36,855 nt of DNA. Origin: Devosiaceae bacterium. GTDB lineage: Bacteria; Pseudomonadota; Alphaproteobacteria; Rhizobiales; Devosiaceae. Position numbers and translations under genes: made by a program. Below, piece after piece: positions 24,211-31,976 of the stretch. The number at the start of each line of letters is the position of its first letter. Position 1 is the stretch's first letter. The DNA is taken from assembly GCA_021648375.1 (NCBI GenBank), contig JAKISW010000029.1, forward strand, positions 1 to 36,855, in the 5' to 3' direction. The notes under the pieces were generated by a model, which worked only from the letters and a program-made list of their open reading frames with translations, had not been told where the DNA came from and ran no database searches.

Positions 24211-24468
24211 ATGGTTCAGAGCAGCAAGGTATTTGATGATATTGGCAAATTAATGAACGATGCGGCAGGGGTGGCCGATGGAGTTCGGCGCGAAGCTGAA
24301 AATGCTTTTAAAGTGCAAATGGAGAGGGTTGTGGCTGATCTTGATCTGGTTAGCCGTGAGGATTTTGATATATTGCGTGAAATCGTAGAAGTGCAATCAG
24401 AAGAAATCGCCATGTTGCAAAAGGAATTGTCGTCCCTGCGCACCCGGAAAAAATCTGCACCCAAATAA
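24211..24468 (+). CDS. UbiK/BMFP-type accessory factor
   Basis: An 85-residue protein with the BMFP domain: an N-terminal amphipathic helix SKVFDDIGKLMNDAAGVADGVRR, then a C-terminal coiled coil LVSREDFDILREIVEVQSEEIAMLQKELSSL. The family member UbiK helps ubiquinone biosynthesis at the membrane in E. coli by binding UbiJ. Ubiquinone feeds the bc1 complex also encoded here. The ATG at 24211 has AAGGA 7 bases upstream. An upstream in-frame start at 24160 lies in the tandem repeat and is unlikely. Confidence 0.82.
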   Translation: MVQSSKVFDDIGKLMNDAAGVADGVRREAENAFKVQMERVVADLDLVSREDFDILREIVEVQSEEIAMLQKELSSLRTRKKSAPK

Positions 24469-24809
24469 AAAAATTTTGCAAATAAAACAGGCCTAGCCTG
24501 AAGATTAAAATTGGCTGGCGTTGATGTAGGGCCTGCCCCTGACCTGTTGAAAACTATTTATGGTTAACCATTGCTTAACCAGGATTGATGGATTGTTAAA
24601 CCTCAGGCACTTTGGCCAACTTTTTACTCACAACAGAATTGTGGGCAAAGTTTTGAACATAGTGCCACACCGGTTGCGGTCGGTGTAGAGTTGAGTGGCA
24701 GGACGATTCGTAAAAGCTGAAATGCTACGAAGAAATTTTGCAGGCAATTGTCCGGGTTTCACTTGTTGAGATGCCGGGGTGGATCTTAGTATATCGGGGC
24801 AACCATATA
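24469..24809. other. regulatory intergenic stretch upstream of the YbjN gene
   Basis: Directly after the ubiK-like stop there is a compact dyad CAGGC-CTA-GCCTG (24488-24500) and longer-range complementary blocks, CAGGCC (24488-24493) with GGCCTG (24530-24535) and AACAGG with CCTGTT (24543-24548). This segment could fold as a terminator or small RNA. The CtrA-type box follows at 24564. No gene is supported before the YbjN start at 24810; upstream in-frame starts from 24738 have no ribosome site. Confidence 0.45.
24564..24578 (+). promoter_or_regulatory. CtrA-type binding site
   Basis: TTAACCATTGCTTAA matches the consensus TTAA-N7-TTAA exactly, and the next base is C as in the strong form. CtrA is the alphaproteobacterial cell-cycle response regulator. 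An extra TTAA half-site lies at 24596-24599. The nearest downstream gene on the plus strand is YbjN (24810), then proC. A match of this length can occur by chance in AT-rich DNA. Confidence 0.5.
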
Positions 24810-25313
24810 ATGGCACTTTTGATGCAGTCAGAACCAGATCGCACCATGCATCCGGTGGATATAATCGAGCATATTGCCTCAATAAATGATTGGGCTTTCG
24901 AGAGAAGCGAAGCGGATGAAATTTCCATAACCGTGCGCGGGGGGTGGAGCGATTACCATGTAACGTTCAGCTGGATGGAGCATATGGAATCTTTACATGT
25001 GGCCAGCGCCTTTGATCTGAAAGTGCCCGAGGCGCGAAACGTAGAGGTGAGAAAACTCATCTCAAACATTAATGCGCAAATGTGGATTGGCCATTTTGAT
25101 GTCTGGAGCGGGGAGGGGGTGGTGCTGTTTCGCAACTCCCATCTGCTATCCGGGGGGGCGGAGGTTTCTCCCCAGCAATGCGAAACTCTTTTGCGCTCAG
25201 CAACCGAAGCGTGCGATCATTATTATCAGGCTTTTCAATTTGTGGTCTGGGCTGGCAAATCAGCTCGCGAGGCGCTGGATTATGTATTGTTTGAAACCTC
25301 AGGAGAAGCCTGA
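24810..25313 (+). CDS. YbjN domain-containing protein
   Basis: A 167-residue protein of the alphaproteobacterial YbjN group. The segments VDIIEHIASINDWAFERS, DYHVTFSWMEHMESLHVA, GHFDVWSGEGVVLFRNSHLL and YYQAFQFVVWAGKSAREAL are characteristic. The fold resembles secretion-chaperone-like proteins; the molecular role is not established. The ATG at 24810 (MALLMQSEPD) gives the family length and has CGGGG about 10 bases upstream. It is followed by proC 47 bp downstream, an arrangement I know from other Hyphomicrobiales. Confidence 0.85.
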   Translation: MALLMQSEPDRTMHPVDIIEHIASINDWAFERSEADEISITVRGGWSDYHVTFSWMEHMESLHVASAFDLKVPEARNVEVRKLISNINAQMWIGHFDVWSGEGVVLFRNSHLLSGGAEVSPQQCETLLRSATEACDHYYQAFQFVVWAGKSAREALDYVLFETSGEA

Positions 25314-25360
25314 GGAATTTTGACGAGTGATACCGGGGCGACCCCCTGATTTGAGAATTG

Positions 25361-26176
25361 ATGAGCATTGAAAAGATAAAATCTCTGGTTCTGGTAGGTG
25401 CCGGAAAAATGGGCATGGCAATGGTCAAGGGCTGGCTTGAGCATGGGCTTGATGTTGAAGCACTGACATTGGTTGACCCGATGCCAAGTGAAACCATCAA
25501 AGAATTCGCCCGGAAAAAAAATATCTCACTGGTGTCTGAATTTCCTTCCCAAAATGCTGAAATTGTTGTTCTGGCGATAAAGCCTCAGATTGCAAAACAG
25601 GTTATGGCTGATATTGCTGGCAGGCTTTCTGGCGATAGTTTGGTATTGTCTGTTATTGCTGGATTTTCGCTGGAAGCGCTTAAAAATGCTCTGGGCAGTG
25701 ATAAAATCATTCGCACCATGCCCAATACTCCGGCTCAGGTGGGTAAAGGCGTAACAGGGGCAATAGCTAGTGAGGGTGTTGGCGAAAATGAACGCCAGCT
25801 TGCCCATGCCCTGCTTAGCGCAAGTGGAATTGCCGTGTGGCTGGATGATGAAAATCAGATTGATGCTTTGACAGGGGTTTCAGGGTCGGGACCTGCCTAT
25901 GTGTTTTTGATGGTGGAAGCCATGGCGGCGGCTGGCGAAGCCGAGGGGCTTGATAAAAATATGTCTAATATTTTGGCGCGCCAGACAATTATTGGAGCGG
26001 CCGCTCTTATGGAGGCCGATCTTAGCGAGGCAGCAATATTACGCAAAAATGTAACTTCCCCTAATGGAGTGACACAAAAGGCGCTCGAGGTTTTGATGGG
26101 GGAACCGGGGCTTTTTGAGCTGATGGGGAAAGCTGTAAAAGCAGCTGCCAAACGCAATAAGGAAATTGGCGAATAG
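25361..26176 (+). CDS. proC: pyrroline-5-carboxylate reductase
   Basis: A 271-residue NAD(P)H-dependent enzyme for the last step of proline synthesis. Seen: Rossmann start LVGAGKMGMAMVKGWL; VLAIKPQIAKQV; IIRTMPNTPAQVGKGVTGA; and the ProC signature LTGVSGSGPAYVFLMVEAMAAAG, followed by TSPNGVTQKALEVL. Length is typical. The ATG at 25361 is preceded by TTGAGAATTG; a TTG at 25358 is also in frame. It converges on the marR gene. Confidence 0.95.
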   Translation: MSIEKIKSLVLVGAGKMGMAMVKGWLEHGLDVEALTLVDPMPSETIKEFARKKNISLVSEFPSQNAEIVVLAIKPQIAKQVMADIAGRLSGDSLVLSVIAGFSLEALKNALGSDKIIRTMPNTPAQVGKGVTGAIASEGVGENERQLAHALLSASGIAVWLDDENQIDALTGVSGSGPAYVFLMVEAMAAAGEAEGLDKNMSNILARQTIIGAAALMEADLSEAAILRKNVTSPNGVTQKALEVLMGEPGLFELMGKAVKAAAKRNKEIGE

Positions 26177-26194
26177 GCTTATTGACCAAAGGTT

Positions 26195-26716
26195 TTAAGT
26201 CTGATCCTCAATGCTTTTTGTAAGTTGCAGCCGGTCTAGCATGGCGTGGTCATTCTCTTCAATCATTGCAACAAAAAACTGGTGCACCGATTGTTTTTCC
26301 TTTGGGGAAAGTTGATCAAGGGCAGAATTGATCCGGTTGGCTTGACTTTTGGAAAGGACAGCAAAAAAATCCTTACCCTTTTGGGTGGCAAATAACAGGC
26401 GCTGACGCCGGTCTGTCTGACCGGTATGTTGTTCTATAAAACATTCATCAATCAGTTGGCGTAAAACTCTGGCCAGACTTTGTTTGGTGATTTTTAGAAT
26501 ATTTAGCAGATCGGCAACCGGCATTCCGGGTTTGATGTTTACAAAATATAAGACCCGGTGATGGGCGCGGCCAAATTTGTGGTCAGCCAGAAGCGCGTCG
26601 GCATCTGAAACAAAATCCCGATACGCAAAGAAAAACAATCCCATCAGATCAAATGGCATTTCTGATGCTATCAGATTTATGTCAGTAGTATTGACATTGT
26701 TTTGGTTTGATGTCAT
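26195..26716 (-). CDS. MarR family winged-helix regulator
   Basis: A 173-residue MarR-type dimeric repressor. The winged helix is clear at about 48-115: FGRAHHRVLYFVNIKPGMPVADLLNILKITKQSLARVLRQLIDECFIEQ, then the wing TDRRQRLLFATQKG. N- and C-terminal helices form the dimer interface. It is divergent from the branched-chain aminotransferase gene, a conserved neighbourhood in Hyphomicrobiales, so it may regulate that gene and itself. Ligand unknown; PetP-like proteins belong to the same broad group. Confidence 0.88.
   Translation of the reverse strand: MTSNQNNVNTTDINLIASEMPFDLMGLFFFAYRDFVSDADALLADHKFGRAHHRVLYFVNIKPGMPVADLLNILKITKQSLARVLRQLIDECFIEQHTGQTDRRQRLLFATQKGKDFFAVLSKSQANRINSALDQLSPKEKQSVHQFFVAMIEENDHAMLDRLQLTKSIEDQT
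26680..26715. promoter_or_regulatory. candidate autoregulatory operator of marR
   Basis: Three alternating half-sites lie over the first codons of the marR gene: TGTCA (26680-26684), TGACA (26692-26696) and TGTCA (26711-26715). The inner pairs form inverted repeats with 7- and 14-base spacers, the second extending to TGACAT/ATGTCA. Position over the start codon fits repression by a bound dimer. This is inference from symmetry only. Confidence 0.25.
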
Positions 26717-26967
26717 CTTGGCGCCAATATATTTTTCAACAATCTGTCTCTTATCCCAGAGGGCAGCCGGTTTGCCAAGGTGCAGGGTAAAAGGGGCAAG
26801 TAGTTTTCGCGATTAGTTTTTATTTTTTTAGGGGAACGGTTTGTTGAAATGTTGCGGTTCAAAGTTAAATTGATGTTTGTTGTCGTTGGCAAAAACTATT
26901 GATTGAATTTTAAGCCGAAAACCGATTGAAATTGAATTTGATTATTTTGTTGTCTGGAGAATAAATA

Positions 26968-27867
26968 ATGAGCGCAAATGCAATGGATCAGCGGGATGGC
27001 TGGATTTGGTATAATGGGGAATTTGTACCATGGAAGGATGCCAAGCTGCATGTTCTCACCCATGGATTGCATTATGCTTCTTCGGTTTTTGAGGGGGAGC
27101 GCTCCTATGGGGGGCAGATTTTCAAACTGCGCGAGCATACGGATCGCTTAATCGCTTCAGCAAAATATCTGGATTTTGAAATTCCCTATTCCGCTGATGA
27201 AATTGATGAGGCCTGCCGGCAGGCTATCGTCAAAAACGGGTTGGAAAACTCTGATGATACTTATCTACGTCCGTTTGCATGGCGCGGAGCCGAAGAATTG
27301 GGTGTTCCGGCTCGCAATAACAAGGTGCATCTGGCCATCGCTGTTTGGGATTGGCCGAGCTATTATACTCGCGAGGACCGATTAAAGGGGGCAAGGCTTA
27401 CCATTGCCAAATGGCGACGTCCTGATCCGGCAACCATTCCGTGCAAGGCAAAAGCCGCCGGTCTTTATATGATTTGTATGCTTTCAAAACACGCCGCGAT
27501 GGATGATGGATATTCAGAAGCTCTGATGCTGGATTATCGTGGTTTGGTGGCCGAAGCCACTTCGGCGAATGTTTTCTTTTATCGGGATGGTGAATTGCAC
27601 ACCCCGACCCCGGATTGTTTTTTGGACGGAATAACCAGGCAAACAATAATTGATCTGGCTGAAAGAAACGGTCTTAAAATTGTTGAGCGGCCAATAAAGC
27701 CGGAAGAGCTTGGTGATTTTGAAGAATGTTTTTTAACCGGAACCGCAGCAGAGGTCACTCCGGTGGCTCAGATTGGTGAGCATAAATATCACCCCGGGAA
27801 AATCTGCCAATTGCTTGTTGATGCCTATGCCAGTGAAGTCAGGCACAAATCAGCGGCGGCAGAATAG
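26968..27867 (+). CDS. ilvE: branched-chain amino acid aminotransferase
   Basis: A 299-residue class IV PLP aminotransferase that makes Val, Leu and Ile from the keto acids with glutamate. The PLP lysine is most likely Lys162 in CKAKAAGLYM. EATSANVFF (196-204) and FLTGTAAEVTPVAQI are the usual phosphate- and substrate-binding segments. The N-terminal LTHGLHYASSVFEGERSY is the family hallmark. D-amino acid aminotransferase and ADC lyase are related but fit less well. The ATG at 26968 has CTGGAG upstream. Confidence 0.93.
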   Translation: MSANAMDQRDGWIWYNGEFVPWKDAKLHVLTHGLHYASSVFEGERSYGGQIFKLREHTDRLIASAKYLDFEIPYSADEIDEACRQAIVKNGLENSDDTYLRPFAWRGAEELGVPARNNKVHLAIAVWDWPSYYTREDRLKGARLTIAKWRRPDPATIPCKAKAAGLYMICMLSKHAAMDDGYSEALMLDYRGLVAEATSANVFFYRDGELHTPTPDCFLDGITRQTIIDLAERNGLKIVERPIKPEELGDFEECFLTGTAAEVTPVAQIGEHKYHPGKICQLLVDAYASEVRHKSAAAE

Positions 27868-27894
27868 GGTTTTGCGCTAAACTTAAACTGAGAA

Positions 27895-28368
27895 CTATTG
27901 CCAGCTCTGTTTGGCTTTTTCATCAATATCTTTGGCTTCAACCCAGCTTTGCCCGTTTACGGTTTTTTCCTTCTTCCAGAAGGGCGCGTCGGTTTTTAGA
28001 AAATCCATGATGAATTGTGCGCCCTCAAATGCATCCTTGCGGTGGGGGGAAAGCGTCATCACCTGCACAATTGGTTCACCTGGAACCATCTCTCCATAGC
28101 GATGAATGATGGTGGCTTTTGACAGGTTAAAGCGATTTGTGGCCTGAGTTGCAAAACCTTCAAGCTGGGATTGGGCCAGTTCCGGATAATGTTCCAGAGT
28201 CATGGATATTATGGGATTAGTTTTTGGGGAACGCACAATTCCGGTGAAGGTTACCGCCGCGCCGTCAGATATTGCACCGCTTAAAAATTGATTGCTTTCA
28301 TTTCCCGGATCAAATTTTTCTCTTTGCAACCGCACAATTATCGGCATATCAACCTTTGGAATTGTCAT
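27895..28368 (-). CDS. moaE: molybdopterin synthase catalytic subunit
   Basis: A 157-residue large subunit of molybdopterin synthase, which inserts dithiolene sulfur into precursor Z (cPMP). Seen: DGAAVTFTGIVR, LEHYPELAQSQLEG, HRYGEMVPGEPIVQV, HRKDAFEGAQFIMDFLKTDAPFWKKE; the last contains the active-site lysine pair. Length is standard. The ATG at 28368 lies 1 bp from the moaD stop, and its ribosome site is formed by the moaD terminal codons. Confidence 0.95.
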   Translation of the reverse strand: MTIPKVDMPIIVRLQREKFDPGNESNQFLSGAISDGAAVTFTGIVRSPKTNPIISMTLEHYPELAQSQLEGFATQATNRFNLSKATIIHRYGEMVPGEPIVQVMTLSPHRKDAFEGAQFIMDFLKTDAPFWKKEKTVNGQSWVEAKDIDEKAKQSWQ

Positions 28369-28369
28369 A

Positions 28370-28627
28370 TTAACCTCCGGTCATAGGAGGGAAAAACGCA
28401 ATGATTTTTGCGTCATCCAGCGGCGTATCATGGCTAACGATATTCTCGTTAAGCGCTGATTTTATCAGGGAGCGTTTTGCAAAGGCCAGGGCAAAGCCTT
28501 CATCGGTTTGGCTCTTCCATTCGATCAGATCGGCAATTGTTTTAACGGAGGAGGGAGGTGAGACTTCTTCTTCTCCACGGTTTAAGCGTTCGCGCAGCCA
28601 TGCAAAATATAGTATTTTTATGTTCAT
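28370..28627 (-). CDS. moaD: molybdopterin synthase sulfur carrier subunit
   Basis: An 85-residue ubiquitin-fold protein ending in Gly-Gly, whose terminal thiocarboxylate supplies sulfur to MoaE. The fold signature includes ILYFAWLRERL at the start and DDAKIIAFFPPMTGG at the end. It overlaps pgsA by 4 bp (ATGA) and adjoins moaE, so all three are translationally coupled. No other molybdenum cofactor genes (moaA, moaC, mobA) occur in the window. Confidence 0.93.
   Translation of the reverse strand: MNIKILYFAWLRERLNRGEEEVSPPSSVKTIADLIEWKSQTDEGFALAFAKRSLIKSALNENIVSHDTPLDDAKIIAFFPPMTGG
28373..28378 (-). promoter_or_regulatory. moaE Shine-Dalgarno sequence inside the moaD Gly-Gly codons
   Basis: On the minus strand the last moaD codons read GGA GGT TAA. 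GGAGGT is a perfect ribosome site placed 4 bases before the moaE ATG at 28368. The two glycines it encodes are the ones needed for MoaD function. Confidence 0.85.
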
Positions 28628-29190
28628 TGTTTTTCACCCTTTTGCTTTTGGTCTGCTGTCAGGTGGGGCCATGCACCGGCGAAATATTCATAGCCCGTAT
28701 AAAGGGTTATGGCGGTAGCCAGCCACATCAAGCCAACCACCATGGGTTGAACAAAAGTCATAAGAGGCGACAGGATTAAGCCGCCCAGCGCAATCAATTG
28801 CAGGGTGGTTTTATATTTTGCCATCCCGGAAACATTTACAACTATCTGCTGAGCGCCCAGAAATTCTCTTAAGCCCGAAACGCTGATTTCGCGCATCATG
28901 ATGATGATTGCCGCCCAGATCAGCAAGCCATCCAGACTGCCCTCATAGGCAAAGGCTATCAGTAGCGCTCCCACCAAAAGTTTGTCGGCAATCGGGTCCA
29001 GCATGCGACCAAGGGGAGAGATCAAATCCATTTTTCGCGCGATCATACCATCGAAATAGTCCGTTATGGCAGCGATTGCAAACAGAGCTAAAGCCCACCA
29101 GCGGGCGCTGGAATTTTCCAGCAGTATCAGGGCAATAATCACCGGAATCAGCGCTATGCGGATTAATGTAAGGATATTGGGCAGGGACAT
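28624..29190 (-). CDS. pgsA: CDP-diacylglycerol-glycerol-3-phosphate 3-phosphatidyltransferase
   Basis: A 188-residue integral membrane CDP-alcohol phosphatidyltransferase that makes phosphatidylglycerol phosphate. The catalytic motif is complete: D47G-x2-A51R-x8-G61-x3-D65-x3-D69, with Asp44 just before it. Four to six hydrophobic segments are visible. Phosphatidylglycerol is also the lipid donor for Lgt encoded at 23215-24033. It follows uvrC by 45 bp, the common uvrC-pgsA pair of proteobacteria, and overlaps moaD. Confidence 0.94.
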   Translation of the reverse strand: MSLPNILTLIRIALIPVIIALILLENSSARWWALALFAIAAITDYFDGMIARKMDLISPLGRMLDPIADKLLVGALLIAFAYEGSLDGLLIWAAIIIMMREISVSGLREFLGAQQIVVNVSGMAKYKTTLQLIALGGLILSPLMTFVQPMVVGLMWLATAITLYTGYEYFAGAWPHLTADQKQKGEKQ

Positions 29191-29235
29191 TTTATTCTCA
29201 TCCGGGTTGTTGTGTTTTATGCATACAGAAATTTA

Positions 29236-31167
29236 TCAGTTGGTGGGATTAAAATGATCATAAATAATGCTCGCAAGATGTTTTGAAATTCCCTCCACAT
29301 CAGAAATATCAGAAATTGCAGCACGGGAAATGGCTTTTGCTGAACCAAAACGGTTGAGCAGGGCGCGTTTTTTTGCCGGGCCTATGCCCTCAATCATATC
29401 AAGTGGGTTTTTGACGAACTGTTTTTTACGGCGGGCGCGGTGGGTACCAATGGCAAAACGATGGGCTTCGTCGCGCAGGCGCTGCACAAAATATAATACC
29501 GGATCGCGGGCAGGCAGCATGAAAGGTTTTTGCCCCGTAATATGAAAAGTCTCGCGCCCGGCGTCCCGGTCAACTCCCTTGGCAATGGCGACAAGTTTTA
29601 CCGGATTTTTCATTTCCAGCTTTTCAAATACTTCACGCACTGCAGAAAGTTGCCCCTTGCCCCCATCAATCAATATCAGATCAGGCCAGTCGGGCAGATC
29701 TAGCAGATCGCTATCGATGGCCTCGTTATTGAGGGTATTGTCGTCAGGTGAGAGACTTTCTTTCATCAATCGGGAAAAACGACGGGTTAGAACCTCATCC
29801 ATCATGGCAAAATCATCGCCGGGGGTCAGGGTGGTGGATTTTATATTAAAGGTCCGATAGTGCTTTTTGGACAGGCCCTCAGCTCCGGAAACAATCATCG
29901 CGCCCACCGCGTTGGTTCCTGAAATATGGGAATTGTCATAAACCTCTATTCGTTTTGGCGGCGTGTCCATATCAAATGCATCGGCAACTCCCTGCAGCAG
30001 TTTTTTCTGGCTGGCGGTCTTGGATATTTGCCTGCCAAGCGCTTCGCGGGCGTTTAAAGATGCGTGGGAAACCAGATCGAGCTTTTCACCTCTTTTGGGT
30101 ATGATGATTTTAACTTTGCTGCCTGAGCGAGAGGATAAAGCATCTTCGATTAACTGATGATCTTTTATCGCATGGGAGAGTAAAATCTGCTTTGGCGGAG
30201 TACGGTTTTCATAAAACTGAACAATAAAAGGGGCCAGCACCTCTTCTTCTGTCAGGGATGTATCAGCTCTTGGATAAAACGGATGATTGCCCCAGTTCTG
30301 ATGGGCGCGGAAGAAAAACACCTGTACGCAAAATTGCCCGGCCTGTTGATGGATGGCAAAGATATCGGCTTCCTTGATGGTTTTGGAAGATATTTCGCCT
30401 TGCCCCTGAATTAAGGCCAAAGCGCTTAATCGATCGCGCAGCAGGGCGGCACGCTCAAAATTCAGATTTGCGGCGGCTTTTTCCATATCTGCGGAAAGGC
30501 TTTTTTGTATGGACTTTGTGCGCCCGGCTAAAAACAATCGGGCATCTTCCACCAGTTTCAGGTAGTCTTTCTCATCTATTTCTCCGGTGCACGGGGCCGC
30601 GCAGCGCTTGATCTGATGTTGCAGACAGGGACGGGATCGGCCGGAATAATAGCTATTAGAGCAATTGCGCAGTAAAAATGCCTTTTGCAGCGCTGCCAGT
30701 GTGCGCTCGACCGCAGCGGGGGAAGCAAAGGGGCCAAAATAGTGTCCCTTAGTGCGTCTGGCTCCACGATGTTTAATCAGGCGGGGCGAGCTATGATCGG
30801 TAGCAATCAGGATATAGGGGAAAGTCTTGTCGTCACGTAGCAACACATTATAGCGGGGCTTTAGGCGCTTGATCATATTGGCTTCAAGCAGCAGTGCTTC
30901 AGCCTCGGTATTAGTGTGGACAAACTCCATATTTGCCGTGGCCGAAATCATCCGGCAGGTGCGAACGGGGTTGTTCTCATAACTGGTATAATTCGAAACT
31001 CTGGATTTAAGATTGCGGGCCTTGCCCACATAAATCACATGGCCGTTCGAATCGAACATGCGATAAACGCCCGGCGTAGAAGGCAGGTTTTTAACAAATG
31101 AAGAAATGATTTTCGGGCCTGTCGGCGTTTCAGCTTCTTTCATTTGATCATCAGCGCTATTGGTCAT
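29236..31167 (-). CDS. uvrC: excinuclease ABC subunit C
   Basis: A 643-residue nucleotide excision repair nuclease making both incisions with UvrB. Domains: N-terminal GIY-YIG nuclease (about 28-105, with TPGVYRMFD and VIYVGKARNLKSRVSNY); a UVR UvrB-binding helix pair (about 220-255, ANLNFERAALLRDRLSAL); a C-terminal RNase H-like nuclease (about 390-560, YDNSHISGTNAVGAMIV and LILIDGGKGQL); and a tandem HhH module (about 590-640, IEGIGPAKKRALLNRFGS). Length is normal. It overlaps the upstream SDR gene by 4 bp (ATGA), so it is translated in a coupled manner. Confidence 0.96.
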   Translation of the reverse strand: MTNSADDQMKEAETPTGPKIISSFVKNLPSTPGVYRMFDSNGHVIYVGKARNLKSRVSNYTSYENNPVRTCRMISATANMEFVHTNTEAEALLLEANMIKRLKPRYNVLLRDDKTFPYILIATDHSSPRLIKHRGARRTKGHYFGPFASPAAVERTLAALQKAFLLRNCSNSYYSGRSRPCLQHQIKRCAAPCTGEIDEKDYLKLVEDARLFLAGRTKSIQKSLSADMEKAAANLNFERAALLRDRLSALALIQGQGEISSKTIKEADIFAIHQQAGQFCVQVFFFRAHQNWGNHPFYPRADTSLTEEEVLAPFIVQFYENRTPPKQILLSHAIKDHQLIEDALSSRSGSKVKIIIPKRGEKLDLVSHASLNAREALGRQISKTASQKKLLQGVADAFDMDTPPKRIEVYDNSHISGTNAVGAMIVSGAEGLSKKHYRTFNIKSTTLTPGDDFAMMDEVLTRRFSRLMKESLSPDDNTLNNEAIDSDLLDLPDWPDLILIDGGKGQLSAVREVFEKLEMKNPVKLVAIAKGVDRDAGRETFHITGQKPFMLPARDPVLYFVQRLRDEAHRFAIGTHRARRKKQFVKNPLDMIEGIGPAKKRALLNRFGSAKAISRAAISDISDVEGISKHLASIIYDHFNPTN

Positions 31168-31922
31168 TTTTTAGCGGGAGTAATTTTTGCACGCCCGCGC
31201 CATTCAAGATGTTCGCCCCCGTCAAGGGCCAGCATTTGCCCGGTAATCGAAGAATTATCCAGCAGAAAAATTATAGCCTTGGCGATCTGGTCAGGAGTGG
31301 CGGAGGTTTTAAGGGGAAGTTTTTCAATGGAATTTTCAAACTGGGCCTGATTTTGCCGATCATGGGGCAGGGTGGGGCCGGGGCCAATGGCATTGATCCG
31401 AATATGGGGTGCCAGGGATTGGGCCAGAGTTTTTGTTGCGGTCCACAAAACTGATTTGGAAAGATTATAGGAGAAATATCCCGGATCTATTCTTAAAACC
31501 CGCTCATCAATCATGTTTATAACATTGCCTTTAGTATTTTTGGGAAGCTGGGCGACAAAGTCCCGTATTAAAAACATTGGCGCTTTGGCGTGAATTTCAA
31601 AATGCCTGTCCCAAAGATTTTCATTAATGGTGGTGGCACTGTCAGGTTCATAGATTGAGGCATTGTTGATCAGCACATCCAAAGGCCCAAGTTTTTCCGC
31701 AGCCCCGTTAATCAGATTGTCACGTTGTTCAGAAATTGAAAGATCTGCACGAATTGCAATTGCCCTGCCACCATCGGTAATGATTTCTTTACAAACTCTA
31801 TTCGCATCCTGTTCTGAGCGGTTGAAATGCACCGCGATGGCATAGCCATCTGCTGCCAGCTTTTTGGCGATGGTGGCCCCGATTCGGTTTCCGGCTCCGG
31901 TAATAAGTACATTTTTGCTCAT
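31164..31922 (-). CDS. pteridine reductase-like SDR oxidoreductase
   Basis: A 252-residue short-chain dehydrogenase with TGAGNRIG (8-15), NNAS (86-89) and Tyr152-x3-Lys156. The catalytic serine position holds Asp139 (NMID), exactly 13 residues before the tyrosine. That is the arrangement of Leishmania PTR1 (Asp181/Tyr194/Lys198) and E. coli FolM. VHFNRSEQDAN (31-41) also resembles PTR1. I infer an NADPH-dependent pteridine or dihydromonapterin reductase, possibly serving tetrahydrofolate or pterin supply. The ATG has no ribosome site and may be leaderless. It is the first gene of the unit SDR-uvrC-pgsA-moaD-moaE. Confidence 0.82.
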   Translation of the reverse strand: MSKNVLITGAGNRIGATIAKKLAADGYAIAVHFNRSEQDANRVCKEIITDGGRAIAIRADLSISEQRDNLINGAAEKLGPLDVLINNASIYEPDSATTINENLWDRHFEIHAKAPMFLIRDFVAQLPKNTKGNVINMIDERVLRIDPGYFSYNLSKSVLWTATKTLAQSLAPHIRINAIGPGPTLPHDRQNQAQFENSIEKLPLKTSATPDQIAKAIIFLLDNSSITGQMLALDGGEHLEWRGRAKITPAKK

Positions 31923-31928
31923 GGCTTT

Positions 31929-31945
31929 ATTATAGCTTTAAAGCT
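31929..31945 (-). promoter_or_regulatory. candidate leaderless promoter of the SDR-uvrC unit
   Basis: On the minus strand an exact TATAAT (31934-31929) ends 6 bases before the SDR start codon, so transcription would begin at or next to the A of ATG. The perfect 12-bp palindrome AGCTTTAAAGCT (31934-31945) overlaps its upstream edge by one base. A TTGCAA lies only about 13 bases upstream of the -10, shorter than the usual spacing, so the -35 is poor. Confidence 0.35.
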
Positions 31946-31976
31946 GGTTGCAAGCGAGTGTTTTGAATTTTTGAAA

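Noticed and set aside
24738..24809. Longer start for the YbjN protein
   Set aside because: The 24 extra residues have no ribosome site and do not match the family start; MALLMQSEPD at 24810 gives the normal length.
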